In this document: positions 12,848-25,475 of the stretch, piece after piece
Layout: every line of letters starts with the position of its first letter
Position numbering within the stretch: position 1 is the first letter of the stretch
Assembly: GCA_002633005.1 (NCBI GenBank)
Contig: NMRA01000114.1
Coordinates: 529,871 to 588,017 of the forward strand
Length of the DNA stretch: 58,147 nt
Source: Phoronis australis
Lineage: Eukaryota > Phoronida > Phoronidae
Reading direction: 5' to 3'
Program-made: the position numbers and the translations under genes
Notes under the pieces: model-generated
The model's input: the letters and a program-made list of their open reading frames with translations, nothing else
The model's database searches: none
What the model was told of the DNA's origin: nothing

Positions 12848-14163
12848 GAACAAATAAAAGCTTTTATCATTTTTTAAATTTCTGTGATGGTTATCAATTT
12901 TGGTAGTTATTTTTCGTCAGGTTTTATTGTATTTGTGCACAAAAGAAGACATGTCAACTGTTCAGTGTATGGTGAAGGGTGAACAAAAAATGAACTTATA
13001 TTTTTTAAAATTAATCAAAAAATAATATTCATAATTATACTTCTGGAAAGAACTTTTAGCGCACTGTCTTGTTTTGTTACCAAAATTGAAAAAATAATTG
13101 ATTTATGTAAGATTAATTGAAACTTTTGTAGGTTCATCCTGTACTAAATACGTGTGGTTTTATTTCTTTGATTTTCTTTCTTTTGTTTCAGTGGTGACTC
13201 AAGATATAGATATACACATGAAATACTACCCGAGGAAACATCAAAGTTCAAAGGTCAAGTAATTCCCAGAGACAGACGTATTTCAATTATATGTAGAAAC
13301 CAACCAGCTGAGGGTGACCCGACTGAATAAGTCACATAACTGAGTAGGCGTCGGCACATCTTAATATGCCATCTACGCCGGAAGATTTTCTGCAAATTAC
13401 ACTTCATCTTGGCTCAAGTACCAAAATTATGTCAATATAAGTACCTTTCAAGCTTAGAGAGATAACTGTGAAGGCTGTAGATGTCTTTAAATACTTCCAA
13501 TTCGGACAAATACTCCAGCAGTCAAGATTTTATCTGATAACCCTTCATTCGCCAACAAAATTACTAGCTCAGTTCTGCTGCTTTCAATATGCTCAAGATC
13601 AAACAGAAACCTACAGAGGGTTACGGAGAGATCACCTGTTTTCCAGCTACACCTAGACAATGCACTACAGATGGGAAACTGATATGCTGTTATGGAAGAA
13701 TCTAAAACATGGTTCTCACTTTCAACATGAGTTGTGTGTTTGTGGTTCTGGTATAATTTGAACGAGATGAATTTCTAAGAGGATAAAGTTAGTCCATAAA
13801 AGCATACATGGTTCTGGTCTCTACCCCTACTCATTTTGAGACCTGCACTTACCAAAAACAAGAGGCCAGAATTAACCATGCTTTTATGTTTGGCCTTATG
13901 TGGGACTTTATGACAAGTCGGTGTAGTTTGTCTAATTTCTACTGAACTGGATTGTAAATGTTTACTAGGTAAACTTGAATGTTTTCTGAATGTACAAAAG
14001 CTGTAGAATTAGATTTTCAACTTTAGTCTGCCATTAATTGAGTCACATGTTTTTACATAAATGTTCAGTATAAAATCTCAAAACCACTTTTACAGTTTTC
14101 TAAGTTATTTCGTTTTCATTTTAGGCACATGACTTAAAAATTGGAGTTTACAGATCCCCCCCA
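12848..14163. repeat. Allelic duplicate 1, right copy
   Basis: Near-identical to 11160-12846 but lacking the family B MITE and an 80- to 90-bp stretch. It ends shortly after a C run at 14157-14163. It is probably the alternative haplotype of the same locus. Confidence 0.85.
13192..13330 (+). pseudogene. ALKBH7: Duplicate of ALKBH7 exon 4 (assembly or allelic copy)
   Basis: Intact copy of the last coding exon with its acceptor (TTTGTTTCAG) and the same stop. It encodes RYTHEILPEETSKFKGQV where the first copy has KYTHEILPEKTSKFKGHV. It is isolated from exons 1-3 and would be skipped or used alternatively if it were real. The single n directly before the duplicate makes an unmerged haplotype the better reading. 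Confidence 0.8.
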
Positions 14164-17100
14164 TTTACCTGATACCTTACAGACATTGCCTTGCCATACC
14201 CTTTGTGTTTTCAAGGCAATAAACCTAATCTGATGGAAATAGTTATAGGGGCCCTACTTTCTAACAAAGGGGTAGTTGATATACCCTCATTAATACCTTG
14301 CTAACACCAGAATTCCTTTGATGTTCTAAGAGACCTCTCCGCCTGGTAAAGCATCTTGTCTACCCTAGTCCTGCTGTAGCAAGGACTCTGTAGACGCTAT
14401 TCTCATGTCGTGCAAATATTGAGTTTGGTCATCACTAAAATTTATTAAATTCCTATTTTTTAATATCCACTCCTGCAAAAGTGTAGGATTTTAAAAGCAA
14501 TTCCTAACAGTTATCTGAATGTTACATACGAATCTGATCAGCTACCTCTGAGATATGATGTTCCCAATTTAGGCAAAATCTGAACCTTTTTCTAGGATCC
14601 TACATATAATGATCTCTAGGACAATGTCATTGAGCCATGATATTGAAGGAAAATTTGTTACATTCAAGTGGTGATGTATTTATTTGTTCTGTGTAAATGT
14701 GTAATTAAGACTGGTGACATTCAAAATTTTGTTCATGTTATGCTATGTACCAGGTCTTTAAAGCTTATTAATAAAGGACTTTAAATCTATTGATTTCATT
14801 GCCAGGTAACATAATGACATCTGAATGTAGCATCCTTTTCAGTTTAGAGTGACACTCAGCTGAATGAAATAAGCAGTTGGAGTCTGCGCTCAGTGTTATG
14901 ACTGGGAGTTATATAATGTAGAACTCCTCATGTAATTAAGAACCCGAACTGGTCTGCCAAGAATTAGTACTCCATGCAGGGCTGGGTGGTACAGCGGCGA
15001 GTTAGCAATGCCAATGAACGAAGGAACGAACAAAAACGATGTCATATAGGTCCTACAGAAGATCAAATGCAGTATGATCCTATCACGGCACATCAAAATT
15101 ATTTTTTTAGGTGTTAACGTCAAGATTTGAATTAAAGTTTCGCTGCTGTTGCTCGAATATGATGCAGAAAGTGTGGGATATCGAAACAACTTAGCTACTA
15201 AAAAGTGTGCTTTCGTAATTTTTAAGGTAACACGTACGTACCCGGTACTGGTATTTAGTAGGCTATATCAAAGAAAAGTGGTCGTCCGAGTTAACGCACT
15301 GCTTGATTAAAATAATTAAACACGCCAAACTTGAATTTTCAAAATTTTCACTTTTGACGCCAATATTCTCAATATGTTGTACACCAGCTTAAGATGCGTC
15401 CATTAGTTTCGCGTAGGCCCTTTGTGAATGCATTGTGCAGGCCCAAATTGTCACAAAGTCCCAAATTGTCACGACTTTAAAATTGGGACAGTTTTGGTAA
15501 GGGGTGCAGGCCCAACTTTGTCACACTTTTTGCTTGTGACCTGGGCCTGTATACGCGCAACCTTAACCACACAAAGCAGAAAGTATTCCTAGGACGAGAG
15601 CCTGTGGGCCGTATACGGTTGGGGTTTTATTTCTGTGGTAAAAATGTTTTGTGCATGGTAAGTTTTTGGTGTGTGGTAAGGGTGCGCTGCTGTGGAGTGG
15701 GTTCCATCCCCGCATTGCTATATGCTGTTCGCAATTGAACCTGAGTTTTCAAGGAGTACTGTCTAGTTCAACTCTCAAAAAGTGTATCCAAAAGAAAAAC
15801 TGTAGCACCATGACAATTTATAAGAAACTTGTTCCACACACTGGCTGACTGGCAGTGACATTTTCAGACAACCAACTCCTGCAGTTGTTGGGGTATAATT
15901 GAGCATACAAAGATCACGAAAGAGAGAGAGTTTTTACCGTAAGGGTACACATGTATACACACATGAATGTAAAACAAAGTTTTTGTTCTTGAAAGCTCCC
16001 CGCATTTCCGTAGTATTGAAAACGAAATTATGTAATTATTTAAATAGATACTTTTCCGGCAACCACCATGGGGACATGCAAAGATATGGTATACACTGCT
16101 CCAAGCATGCATAATATCGACAGCGAGTCTTTGGTGTACAATTTTGACGCTATACCATTTTAGGAACACAACAAAAATTGATGAAGCTAGGGAAATTCTG
16201 GGGCTATGCCTTTTACCTTATGTGAAACGCCGCTAAGAACAGTGTGACTCTTTCACTGATGCCGTCGTTTTTGGTTCTGCACCAGCGGCTGAACTTCAAC
16301 TCGAACTCTAAAATCACGCGAGTTACCCACTAGTCTTCTCAGAAACGAAATATTGTCAGGGATTTATGTATTGAAATTTTGGATGAGCAACAAAATCGTG
16401 CATTTTATCATACGTATAGGCTAAAACGGTGTAATTTTGGTTTTGGTAATCCGTAACTATTTGGACGTTGTACTCGGCAATTTGGGCCTGCACAACGTAT
16501 CTATATAGCTCGGAGAATTTCGGCCACAAAAATCTATACAATTTGCTTTACCAGCTTCAGTCACGCCAGTGAAATGTTTACATTTCGGAGCCGTTTTGTG
16601 TTGTAGGTGCGGAACGACTCAAGGCAGCATAATTTCTCCAATTTGAAAGCTTATTCACTACTTGCACACTTCAGCGGCGCCACTGTCGACCCGATTGAAA
16701 CCGTAACCTACCTCCCAGGTCGGAAATTTGTTTTCCAAATCCGGCAAACTTGAAACTGCTGAAGAACACAATTCAGTCTCCCGTCAATCAAAATGTTTTT
16801 TTTTTTGTTGTTGTTGTTCCACACCAGGCCTTTTTGTTTTTCAATTGTTATGCCCTTATGTAAGAAGTCGATAATTTCTTTTCCAGCAATCAATTAAGAT
16901 ATGTCATGTAGAAGACGTGATCACCGATTTGCAAGTCATACAACTTGGCAATCATAATGTGCTTTAGAAACTAGACTTCCCTCATATTCACTCTAAACTT
17001 CATTGTTTCCATTGAAACAACAGTTAAACCATTTTATTGGTGAGTTGTACATCATTTTTACACTGATTCAGCGACTGACAAATAATAAACCACAACTTTC

Positions 17101-17759
17101 ATGGGAATTTACGGCCATATTTTTTAATTTTGGGGGATTTATCTTGCTGAACATTTTTTTGTTAGTTCGATATTGTCTATTTCCATTCTATTTGCGTTAT
17201 CAATCCTTGAACAATTACTCATTACATAGACTATATTAGCATGCACAAAGCTTTACATAATTGTTCTCCCGATAGCTCTGCTAGGAAAAATGTTCCATGG
17301 TGAATTTTTCATGACTCGGACAGAGGTCAGTACTCATCAAAAATAGGACTTTTTATAATTTATAAAACTGTAAAGCGTTTGTGACAATTTCTACCGAACA
17401 ATTATATCATACGAATTTTTTCATGTTATTGATCCTGCTGTTTTGCTATGAATGGTTGCTCAGGCTAAATTTCCCTGAAAAAGCAAGGTCATGTGACCTA
17501 ATAAGTAGCACATTGACATTGACATAAAGTCAAAAAGGAAAGTCTACAAATTGTACGCTTTCAGAAAAGATATATTTTACCTGAGTTAAGCTCTACAGTT
17601 TTGAAGAAATTTGGCTAAATGTACAATAAGACTTGCCGATACGCAACACACCTGTGACAACCACAGATCACTTTGCAGGTCTTGGACCGTATTATCTCCC
17701 TTGATGGAAGCGGAATCAAACGACAACACGGCGGAAAAGAACGGAGAAAGAAAGCCAAG
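14164..17759. other. Intergenic region between ALKBH7 and NDUFB6
   Basis: No open frame here looks like a gene. Possible ALKBH7 poly(A) signals lie near 14218 and 14771. A hairpin at 15507-15549 (CAGGCCCA arm, TGGGCCTG arm) sits beside short direct repeats of CCCAAATTGTCAC (15440-15475), suggesting a worn small element. The remainder appears to be unique AT-rich sequence. Confidence 0.6.
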
Positions 17760-20700
17760 ATGGCGGACAAGAGTCGAGTTGTTGTGGAACTTGAAAAGTT
17801 CAGGAAAGCAAAAGACAAACTGTCAAAATATCAGCGCCATGATATTTACAGAGGTAGTGCTTTTCCGCCTATGACTATAGAACCGTTTCCACATGAAAGG
17901 CAAAGGCTTGCGGGCATGACAGACGCAGATCGGGCCCTGAGGAAACAGTGGCTAGCCGACCAAGTTTTGAGTCCAAACGAACCTCGGTATATCCCTGAGG
18001 TTGATCCGCAGAATGTCTTCAGGCGAGCAATTAGATATCCGTGGGATGTGCTGTTCAAGAGTTTAGTTCCAGCTTTAGTAAGTATCCAGGTTGTCATCTC
18101 GTTGTGTTGCCTTCCGAAATCTGTCTCGCCTCTTGAGACTGAGTCTCCGAGTGAGACGTCAGCTGCCTTTGGCTTTGGCTTGCTTTGGCGTTCAGCTGTA
18201 AATTTAGGGCTTTTGTCAGTTTTGGAGAATTACATATATCTGTACATCAATGTACAGTAAATGTCATCCGAACTGTGCTACAGTTTGGAGTCCCGCACAA
18301 AATAGGGGACCTCATCTCATTCCAACATCTTTTCAAAGGTTTGCCAATTTAGGAAAATTAGGAAGGCGATCTATTAAGCAGCTGCAGCTTTGGGCCTCAC
18401 TTGAAATAGGGCCCTGCCTAGTCTTGGGGACATCTCGCACAAAATAGGGGACCTCATCTCATTCCAACATCTTTTCAAAGGTTTGCCAATAGGAAAATTA
18501 GGAAAGCGATCTATTAAGCAGCTGCAGCTTAGGGTCTCACTTGAAATAGGGCCCTGCCTAGTCTTGGGGACATCTCAAAAGTCTAGGTGATTGGGGAGGC
18601 CCTCAGTTGGAAAATTGTAGTACCCAGCAGGGGAGTGTTTATTGAGTTTGGGCTGTGATAGTTTGGCATAAGCGGTAAGAACAAGGGAGAAATTTTTACT
18701 AGTAGTACTACAAGTAGGGGGCCCCGAGTCTTTCTATGCATTGGGGGCTCGTTAATTAAGAACCAGGCTAGAATCCAGGGATGTGGAGCACTCACCTCTT
18801 ATTGACATTGATTTATTCTTCCTTAATTTGTTGAAAACATGATTAAACTTTTTGTTTGATAGCTTGATACAGTCACTTATAGTGTTGAAACAATCTCCTT
18901 TCTTCAGGTGTGCAGCTATGTAGAAAAACTCCGAGAGACAAAACTAACAAACAAATCAAAACACTAGCTATATTTCGAGACTGCATGTCTTGTCATCAGA
19001 CAATAAGTAGAACGACGACTCTGTATTAAGCTTTCAAACAAAAAGATTAGTTGTGTTTTCAACGAAGTTTGTGTTAATGATGGGATGCTACTGAACTATA
19101 CTGATTTCCTTAATTATAGGTGTGTGTCAAAATCTTATTTTTTTCAGTCAAAATTGAATGGATGAAATGAAATTCATGGAGGACCTTGTTCTCAATGTCA
19201 TGGGACTTATTTTTCTAAAATTCTAAAAGCTAAGTTTTTATTCTTGTGACCATGATGTTTGATGGCAATCCACTGAATGTTCACTTGTCTGATTACAGGG
19301 CTTCAAACGTGCTGCCATCTATAGGGCTATCATCCCTAAGATGGTTGCTGGCGTCGCCGTAACATACCTAATAGCGTACCACCTCCGCCACGCTCCGAAC
19401 ACATGGGAGACAAACTCTGGATGGAATATCACGATGACGAAGAAACCAGTATTCAGTCGAGTACGTAGTGGACTGCAATATTTTCACTGCTATTTCAGAA
19501 CATGCACTGTTGTGAATGGGAGGCAGGGGGACCCACATGAATGGGGGGAGGGGTAGTAGGGTGTAAGTATTGGCAGTTGTGTACTCATGTGAATCGTTTC
19601 CTTACATGTGTTCATCCGTTTATACCTTGGGTTTGTGAAATAAGCACCTTGGCAACTCACGACAACACTGCATGGAATTTAAACAAGCGTTTCAAATTGC
19701 AAACAATAGTTTCATAGTTTGATCATTATTGAATGGCATTCAACTCTGGCTGTGGCATTATAGAGAATGGGTGTACATTGATTAAAGATTTTGTTTTCAT
19801 TTTAAATGAGTTGGAACATTTGAGCAAAGGGAATAATTTTAAAACAGTCTACTGGTACATTTTTTGTAATTTGGAAATCTTTTTTCACTGTTGCAAACTT
19901 AACTGTGTTTGGTTAGGATATCTGTACTTTTTTTATTTACAGCGGTAATATGTTATTGTAACTGACCTTATCAATTGCTAGTTTCAACAAACGCCATTAA
20001 GCTGCGCCCACCATAATTACCTTTATGAGGTCTTACAGGTGTAAAGCAAATATGGAAAAAATCCCCTCTACACCTACTACAATAACAAATTCTTTTTGAT
20101 GTGTTTCCAATCCCAGTGATATTTCAATGGCACTTTTACCAGCATGGCACTACACAGTCCACTTGTCTTTGAGCCCATTCATAGATAGCACTAACCCATT
20201 CATATCAACGGAGGTTCATTCAGTTGCTAGATCCGTTCAAAGTGTTTGTTCATCTGATCGTGAGGTATACTGCATGCTATTGTAACCCACTATCAATTTT
20301 TCATGTTCGCCATCTGTAATAGTTCTAAAACCATTGGTCAAAAGGAAAACCCATCATTCTGCTTTTGCTGGCAACAAATGTTTGCGCGTCAAGTTGTAGG
20401 ACGACTGAACTGGTTACATTTTTCCCTGTGCCNNNNNNNNNNNNNNNNNNNNNNNNNNNNNNNNNNNNNNNNNNNNNNNNNNNNNNNNNNNNNNNNNNNN
20501 NNNNNNNNNNNNNNNNNNNNNNNNNNNNNNNNNNNNNNNNNNNNNNNNNNNNNNNNNNNNNNNNNNNNNNNNNNNNNNNNNNNNNNNNNNNNNNNNNNNN
20601 NNNNNNNNNNNNNNNNNNNNNNNNNNNNNNNNNNNNNNNNNNNNNNNNNNNNNNNNNNNNNNNNNNNNNNNNNNNNNNNNNNNNNNNNNNNNNNNNNNNN

Positions 20701-23653
20701 NNNNNNNNNNNNNNNNNNNNNNNNNNNNNNNNNNNNNNNNNNNNNNNNNNNNNNNNNNNNNNNNNNNNNNNNNNNNNNNNNNNNNNNNNNNNNNNNNNNN
20801 NNNNNNNNNNNNNNNNNNNNNNNNNNNNNNNNNNNNNNNNNNNNNNNNNNNNNNNNNNNNNNNNNNNNNNNNNNNNNNNNNNNNNNNNNNNNNNNNNNNN
20901 NNNNNNNNNNNNNNNNNNNNNNNNNNNNNNNNNNNNNNNNNNNNNNNNNNNNNNNNNNNNNNNNNNNNNNNNNNNNNNNNNNNNNNNNNNNNNNNNNNNN
21001 NNNNNNNNNNNNNNNNNNNNNNNNNNNNNNNNNNNNNNNNNNNNNNNNNNNNNNNNNNNNNNNNNNNNNNNNNNNNNNNNNNNNNNNNNNNNNNNNNNNN
21101 NNNNNNNNNNNNNNNGGGGCCCCGAGTCTTTCTATGCATTGGGGGCTCGTTAATTAAGAACCAGGCTAGAATCCAGGGATGTGGAGCACTCACCTCTTAT
21201 TGACATTGATTTATTCTTCCTTAATTTGTTGAAAACATGATTAAACTTTTTGTTTGATAGCTTGATACAGTCACTTATAGTGTTGAAACAATCTCCTTTC
21301 TTCAGGTGTGCAGCTATGTAGAAAAACTCCGAGAGACAAAACTAACAAACAAATCAAAACACTAGCTATATTTCGAGACTGCATGTCTTGTCATCAGACA
21401 ATAAGTAGAACGACGACTCTGTATTAAGCTTTCAAACAAAAAGATTAGTTGTGTTTTCAACGAAGTTTGTGTTAATGATGGGATGCTACTGAACTATACT
21501 GATTTCCTTAATTATAGGTGTGTGTCAAAATCTTATTTTTTTCAGTCAAAATTGAATGGATGAAATGAAATTCATGGAGGACCTTGTTCTCAATGTCATG
21601 GGACTTATTTTTGTAAAATTCTAAAAGCTAAGTTTTTATTCTTGTGACCATGATGTTTGATGGCAATCCACTGAATGTTCACTTGTCTGATTACAGGGCT
21701 TCAAACGTGCTGCCATCTATAGGGCTATCATCCCCAAAATGGTTGCTGGCGTCGCCGTAACATACCTAATAGCGTACCACCTCCGCCACGCTCCGAACAC
21801 ATGGGAGACAAACTCTGGATGGAATATCACGATGACGAAGAAACCAGTATTCAGTCGAGTACGTAGTGGACTGTATGCAATATTTTCACTATTTCAGAAC
21901 ATGCACTGTTGTGAATGGGAGGCAGGGGGACTCACATGAATGGGGGGAGGGGACTCACATGAATGGGGCGAGGGGTAGTAGGGTGTAAGTATTGGCAGTT
22001 GTGTACTCATGTGAATCGTTTCCTTGCATGTGTTCATCCGTTTATACCTTGGGTTTGTGAAATAAGCACCTTGGGAACTCACGACAACACTGCATGGAAT
22101 TTAAACAAGCGTTCCAAATTGCAAACAATAGTTTCATAGTTTGATCATTATAGAGAATGGGTGTACATTGATTAAAGATTTTTTTTCATTTCAAATGAGT
22201 TGGAACATTTGAGCAAAGGGAATAATTTTAAAACAGTCTATTGGTACATTTTTTTTTGTAATTTGGAAATTTGTTTTAATCTTTTTTCACTGTTGCAAAC
22301 TTAACTGTGTTTGGTTAGGATATCTGTACGTTTTTTATTTACAGCGATAATATGTTATTGTAACTGACCTTATCAATTGCTAGTTTCAACAAACGCCATT
22401 AAGCTGTGCCCACCATGATTACCTTTATGAAGTCTTACAAGTGTAAAGCAAATGTGGAAAAAAATCCCCTCTACACCTACTACAATAACAAATTCTTTTT
22501 GATGTCTTTGCAATCCCAGTGATATTTCAATGGTACTGTTACCAACATGGCACTACACAGTCCACTTGCCTTTGAGCCCATTCATAGATAGCACTAACCC
22601 ATTCATATCAACGGAGGTTCATTCAGTTGTTAGATCCGTTCAAAGTGTTTGTTCATCTGATCGTGAGGTATACTGCATGCTATTGTAACCCTCTATCAAT
22701 TTTTCATGTTCGCCATCTGTAATAGTTCTAAAACCATTGGTCAAAAGGAAAACCCATCATTCTGTTTTTGCTGGCAACAAATGTTTGCGCGTCAAGTTGT
22801 AGGACGACTGAACTGGTTACATTTTTCCCTGTGCCCGATTTTTAAGGAATGCGACTAGCTCGACATGTTGGAACTATCCAGTGCCTTGAATTTTCAGTAT
22901 TAAATAATCGTTTGATTTTTTAAAATATACTCTGCCATTATCGATTTCTGGTCTCACTTGAGTGATACACAACCACATTTTAAACTCTTTTTACATTTCA
23001 CAAGTCTTATTTAAAGACGTAAAAAAATATTACGACATAAATGTTGAGTGACACTTCTCTCATTGTCATACGTTGATGATATTCTCCAGAGCATTCTTTT
23101 GCTTTTCTGCTATGGTAACTGTTTTATTTGTTATGTAATTTTAATGAAGTGAATGACTTAACACTATACCACTCACCAACATTCTCACATTGTCTTCTTT
23201 TTCTCCCCATTGCATAAATTAATTTCTTCTCTAGTGAAAACCAATTTTGTGATTTCATATCGCTACCAGAAAACGTGTTGCTAATGGGCGACTTTAAATT
23301 TACCAGGTGGCAAGCTTTTAGGTAGTTGCATAGGCCCACAAGCTCATTAGCGCCACCTAGTGAATGTAGTCACAGTAGGCCCACAAGCTCATGAAGTACT
23401 TCGTGCTCTGTCTATTCAGGAGCTACTCATTAGCGCCACCAAGTGAATATAAAGTCAGAGTTGGCCTGTTGTCTAGTGGAAATGTACCATATTCTAAAAC
23501 ATCAACAATGACATGAAAGTTAACATAGAAAGAAACCTGACGCTTATTTGTTTTGTATTTCAGAGTCACCCTGACACACAAGAAATCACACAAAAAGAAT
23601 CTTGGGAATTCTACGATAGAGGTTTTTCAAAACGCAAGGCACTTTTAGAATAG
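17760..23653 (+). CDS. NDUFB6: NDUFB6, complex I accessory subunit B6 (B17)
   Basis: Three exons: 17760-18077, 19299-19460 and 23564-23653, with phase-0 joins, encoding 189 residues. NDUFB6 is a single-pass accessory subunit in the membrane arm of respiratory complex I. The diagnostic block is LRKQWLADQVLSPNEP (residues about 60-75), followed by a basic stretch and one membrane helix in exon 2 (about residues 115-138, PKMVAGVAVTYLIAYHL). The C terminus ends KRKALLE. The start at 17760 has a good context (AAGATGG); no upstream in-frame ATG is needed. The protein exceeds the roughly 128-residue mammalian form mainly because of about 50 charged residues before the conserved block. Exon 2 appears twice in the assembly, and the first copy is used here; the proteins are identical. 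Confidence 0.92.
18292..18575. repeat. Tandem duplication, about 142 bp x 2
   Basis: Two adjacent copies of a unit beginning CGCACAAAATAGGGGACCTC and ending CTTGGGGACATCT, nearly identical. It lies in NDUFB6 intron 1. The second copy lacks a few bases (CCAATAGG for CCAATTTAGG). Confidence 0.85.
18719..20432. repeat. Allelic duplicate 2, left copy (NDUFB6 exon 2 region)
   Basis: The segment from GGGCCCCGAGTC to TTTTCCCTGTGCC recurs at 21116-22836 on the other side of the N gap. It contains NDUFB6 exon 2. The copies differ by scattered substitutions and small indels, as two alleles would. Confidence 0.88.
20433..21115. other. Assembly gap (683 N)
   Basis: A run of N between the two allelic copies. 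Since the flanks overlap in content, the gap is probably a false scaffold gap between haplotype contigs. Confidence 0.95.
21116..22836. repeat. Allelic duplicate 2, right copy
   Basis: Repeats 18719-20432. It differs by a short tandem expansion of GGACTCACATGAATGGGG at 21928-21975, a 30- to 40-bp deletion near 22148, and single-base changes. Confidence 0.88.
21697..21858 (+). pseudogene. NDUFB6: Duplicate of NDUFB6 exon 2 (assembly or allelic copy)
   Basis: A 162-nt copy with intact acceptor (GATTACAG) and donor (GTACGT), encoding the same 54 residues. If both copies were spliced in, the membrane helix would be doubled, so only one is likely to exist in a real haplotype. Confidence 0.82.
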
Positions 23654-23917
23654 TCACTATCCAACCAATATAGACTGTCAAATGGAAGTATTTATTGATG
23701 CCAATATTTCAGTGTTCACAGAGTTGAGGGATTGCTTGTCTAAACAGGCATTTACACTGGACTTGCGTGACATAAATCGTGACTATACGGTTCTACTGTG
23801 TATGAATTGGTGGACATCTGACTAGGAATGCCTGTAGCAGTTCTTGATAAATGTGCGTTACGCCTGTACTAGTTTGTTAAAATGTGATGTGTTGATTAAG
23901 AGAATGACATTCTTCCA

Positions 23918-23935
23918 AATAAACAATGGTTTATT
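23918..23935. terminator. Two-way poly(A) signal between NDUFB6 and CRCP
   Basis: AATAAA on the plus strand (23918-23923) lies seven bases from TTTATT (23930-23935), which is AATAAA on the minus strand. The site is 265 bp after the NDUFB6 stop. It is the sort of signal that could end both convergent transcripts. For CRCP it would imply a 3' UTR of about 2.1 kb, so use by CRCP is less certain. Confidence 0.5.
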
Positions 23936-25062
23936 AAACATTTTAGTTACACTACGATTTCGATAATTGTGTGAATGTACAAAACAAGAATTTTATACAT
24001 AACAACCCCAGTCGATTTATCTTGAGGGTTTCAAGCACTTCAAATTACCACTGCATGGTGGAATATTGAAATGACTGCAAAAGGTCGAGGAATACCTGGA
24101 CAAAAAGTAGTTTCATTTATAACCCACTGTCCTTGTCCAGTCCAGCAACAGCCATCTACTCACAATTCAAAAATCAGTTTTGTTTTCTCTTCGTGGCTCT
24201 CTAAAAGTTTGCTCGAAAATGTCACGCCAGCGAATCCTCAATGATTTTAGGAAATGGCAGAGCATGCAGATTGGTAGATATCTCATTCTCTGACTTCTGA
24301 CTTACTTCTGAAATTATTCCTTGCAACCACGGTAGAATTACATGCACTAAATGAAATCAGGACTCGACAAACATCCAAGTCCTGATCTTTTCTACTGCGT
24401 GTAATTCCACCTTAGTTATAACCAAATATCATTGCAATACAGACCTAGAAGGTCCCTTGATGTCTAATGCCGCATCACTCAACACAAGACAATGTTTGCT
24501 AGATCAATGAATCACTTAATGCTAAAATTACACAGAGTCTACATTGTCCTTCACACATTTCATGCATAATACAGAACATTCTTGGATGATCCCTAATTAT
24601 TCACGCTCGCAGCTGATCCACTGCTGTTCATTCCTCGTGTATTACAAAGCACAGCAAAAGTATCCAGACAAAATGACCCAGAATTCCCCACCACGACAGT
24701 ATCACAGCCAGAGTAGTTTCCATGGTGACTGAGAATGAATGGGAGTTTATAAGGTGGCTAAGCCTTTCTGTAATTAGAATTTTGAATTCGCTGTAACGAT
24801 AAAGTAATGGTGCTTTGACTGATGTCTTGCACTGTGTGTGCTGTAAAAACAGGAAAATTAGACAAGGGGCACACCTACAGAGATCGTGCTAGTGTGAGAT
24901 GACTTGTTTAATGCAAGGTCTTGGGTTACGCAAGTAGGTTTACACAACACACGCACGCAGAAAATGGTCACCACTGCTACACTGCATGGTTGAATTGTTG
25001 AACAAAACTTAAACACCAGGACCAATTAATATTTCTAAAGTACATTGGATTTGGCAACTGTC

Positions 25063-25150
25063 ACTTACACAGGTCCCAAACTTTGAGAACCTGTGGTGCA
25101 TGTTATTCAGTGCAGAAAACTGGTTCTCAAAATACGGGACTCCTGTAAGT
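25063..25150. mobile_element. 88-bp hairpin MITE, family D copy 1
   Basis: The ends read ACTTACACAGGTCCC and, from the other side, ACTTACAGGAGTCCC. Inside them are TTTGAGAACC and GGTTCTCAAA arms around a loop containing TGCATGTTATTCAGTG. Nearly the whole element folds on itself. A second copy in opposite orientation is at 25476-25564. Confidence 0.7.
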
Positions 25151-25188
25151 GAATGTTTCATTACAAGCAGCAAAAAGGCAAAGGCCAG

Positions 25189-25340
25189 ATGTCTGGAAAG
25201 TGTCGAGGGGACAGCAATAGCAGCGAACCAGTCATCAGTTGTGTGGAAGGCAGCAAGGGGATGCCAATACCAGTGGATCACTCATCAGTTGTGTGGAAGG
25301 TGGTGAGGGAACGCCAATGCCAGTTGACCACTCATCAGTT
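25189..25340. repeat. Minisatellite, about 50 bp x 3
   Basis: Three diverged units share CATCAGTTGTGTGGAAGG and a following GGGG-TGCCAAT-like block. The array lies between the two hairpin elements. It gives open frames on the plus strand only because the period happens to avoid stops. Confidence 0.75.
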
Positions 25341-25475
25341 GCTACTCAGCCATCCTCTACACAAAACATTCACGGTCTGCAGAAATGTATATGTTGAGAT
25401 TTCTCACTATGTCTCCTGACTGATTACTTCACACAACCCCGAGTTAAAGAACTAACTGTGTATTACTACTTTTCA

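Noticed and set aside
14896-15189. 97-residue minus-strand frame after ALKBH7
   Set aside because: No recognisable domain, no splice context, and no second line of support.
20303-21193. Long open frames on both strands across the N run
   Set aside because: They consist almost wholly of unknown residues from the 683-N gap, so nothing is supported.
25189-25340. CRISPR-like array
   Set aside because: Three adjacent diverged 50-bp units without spacers in animal DNA; a minisatellite.
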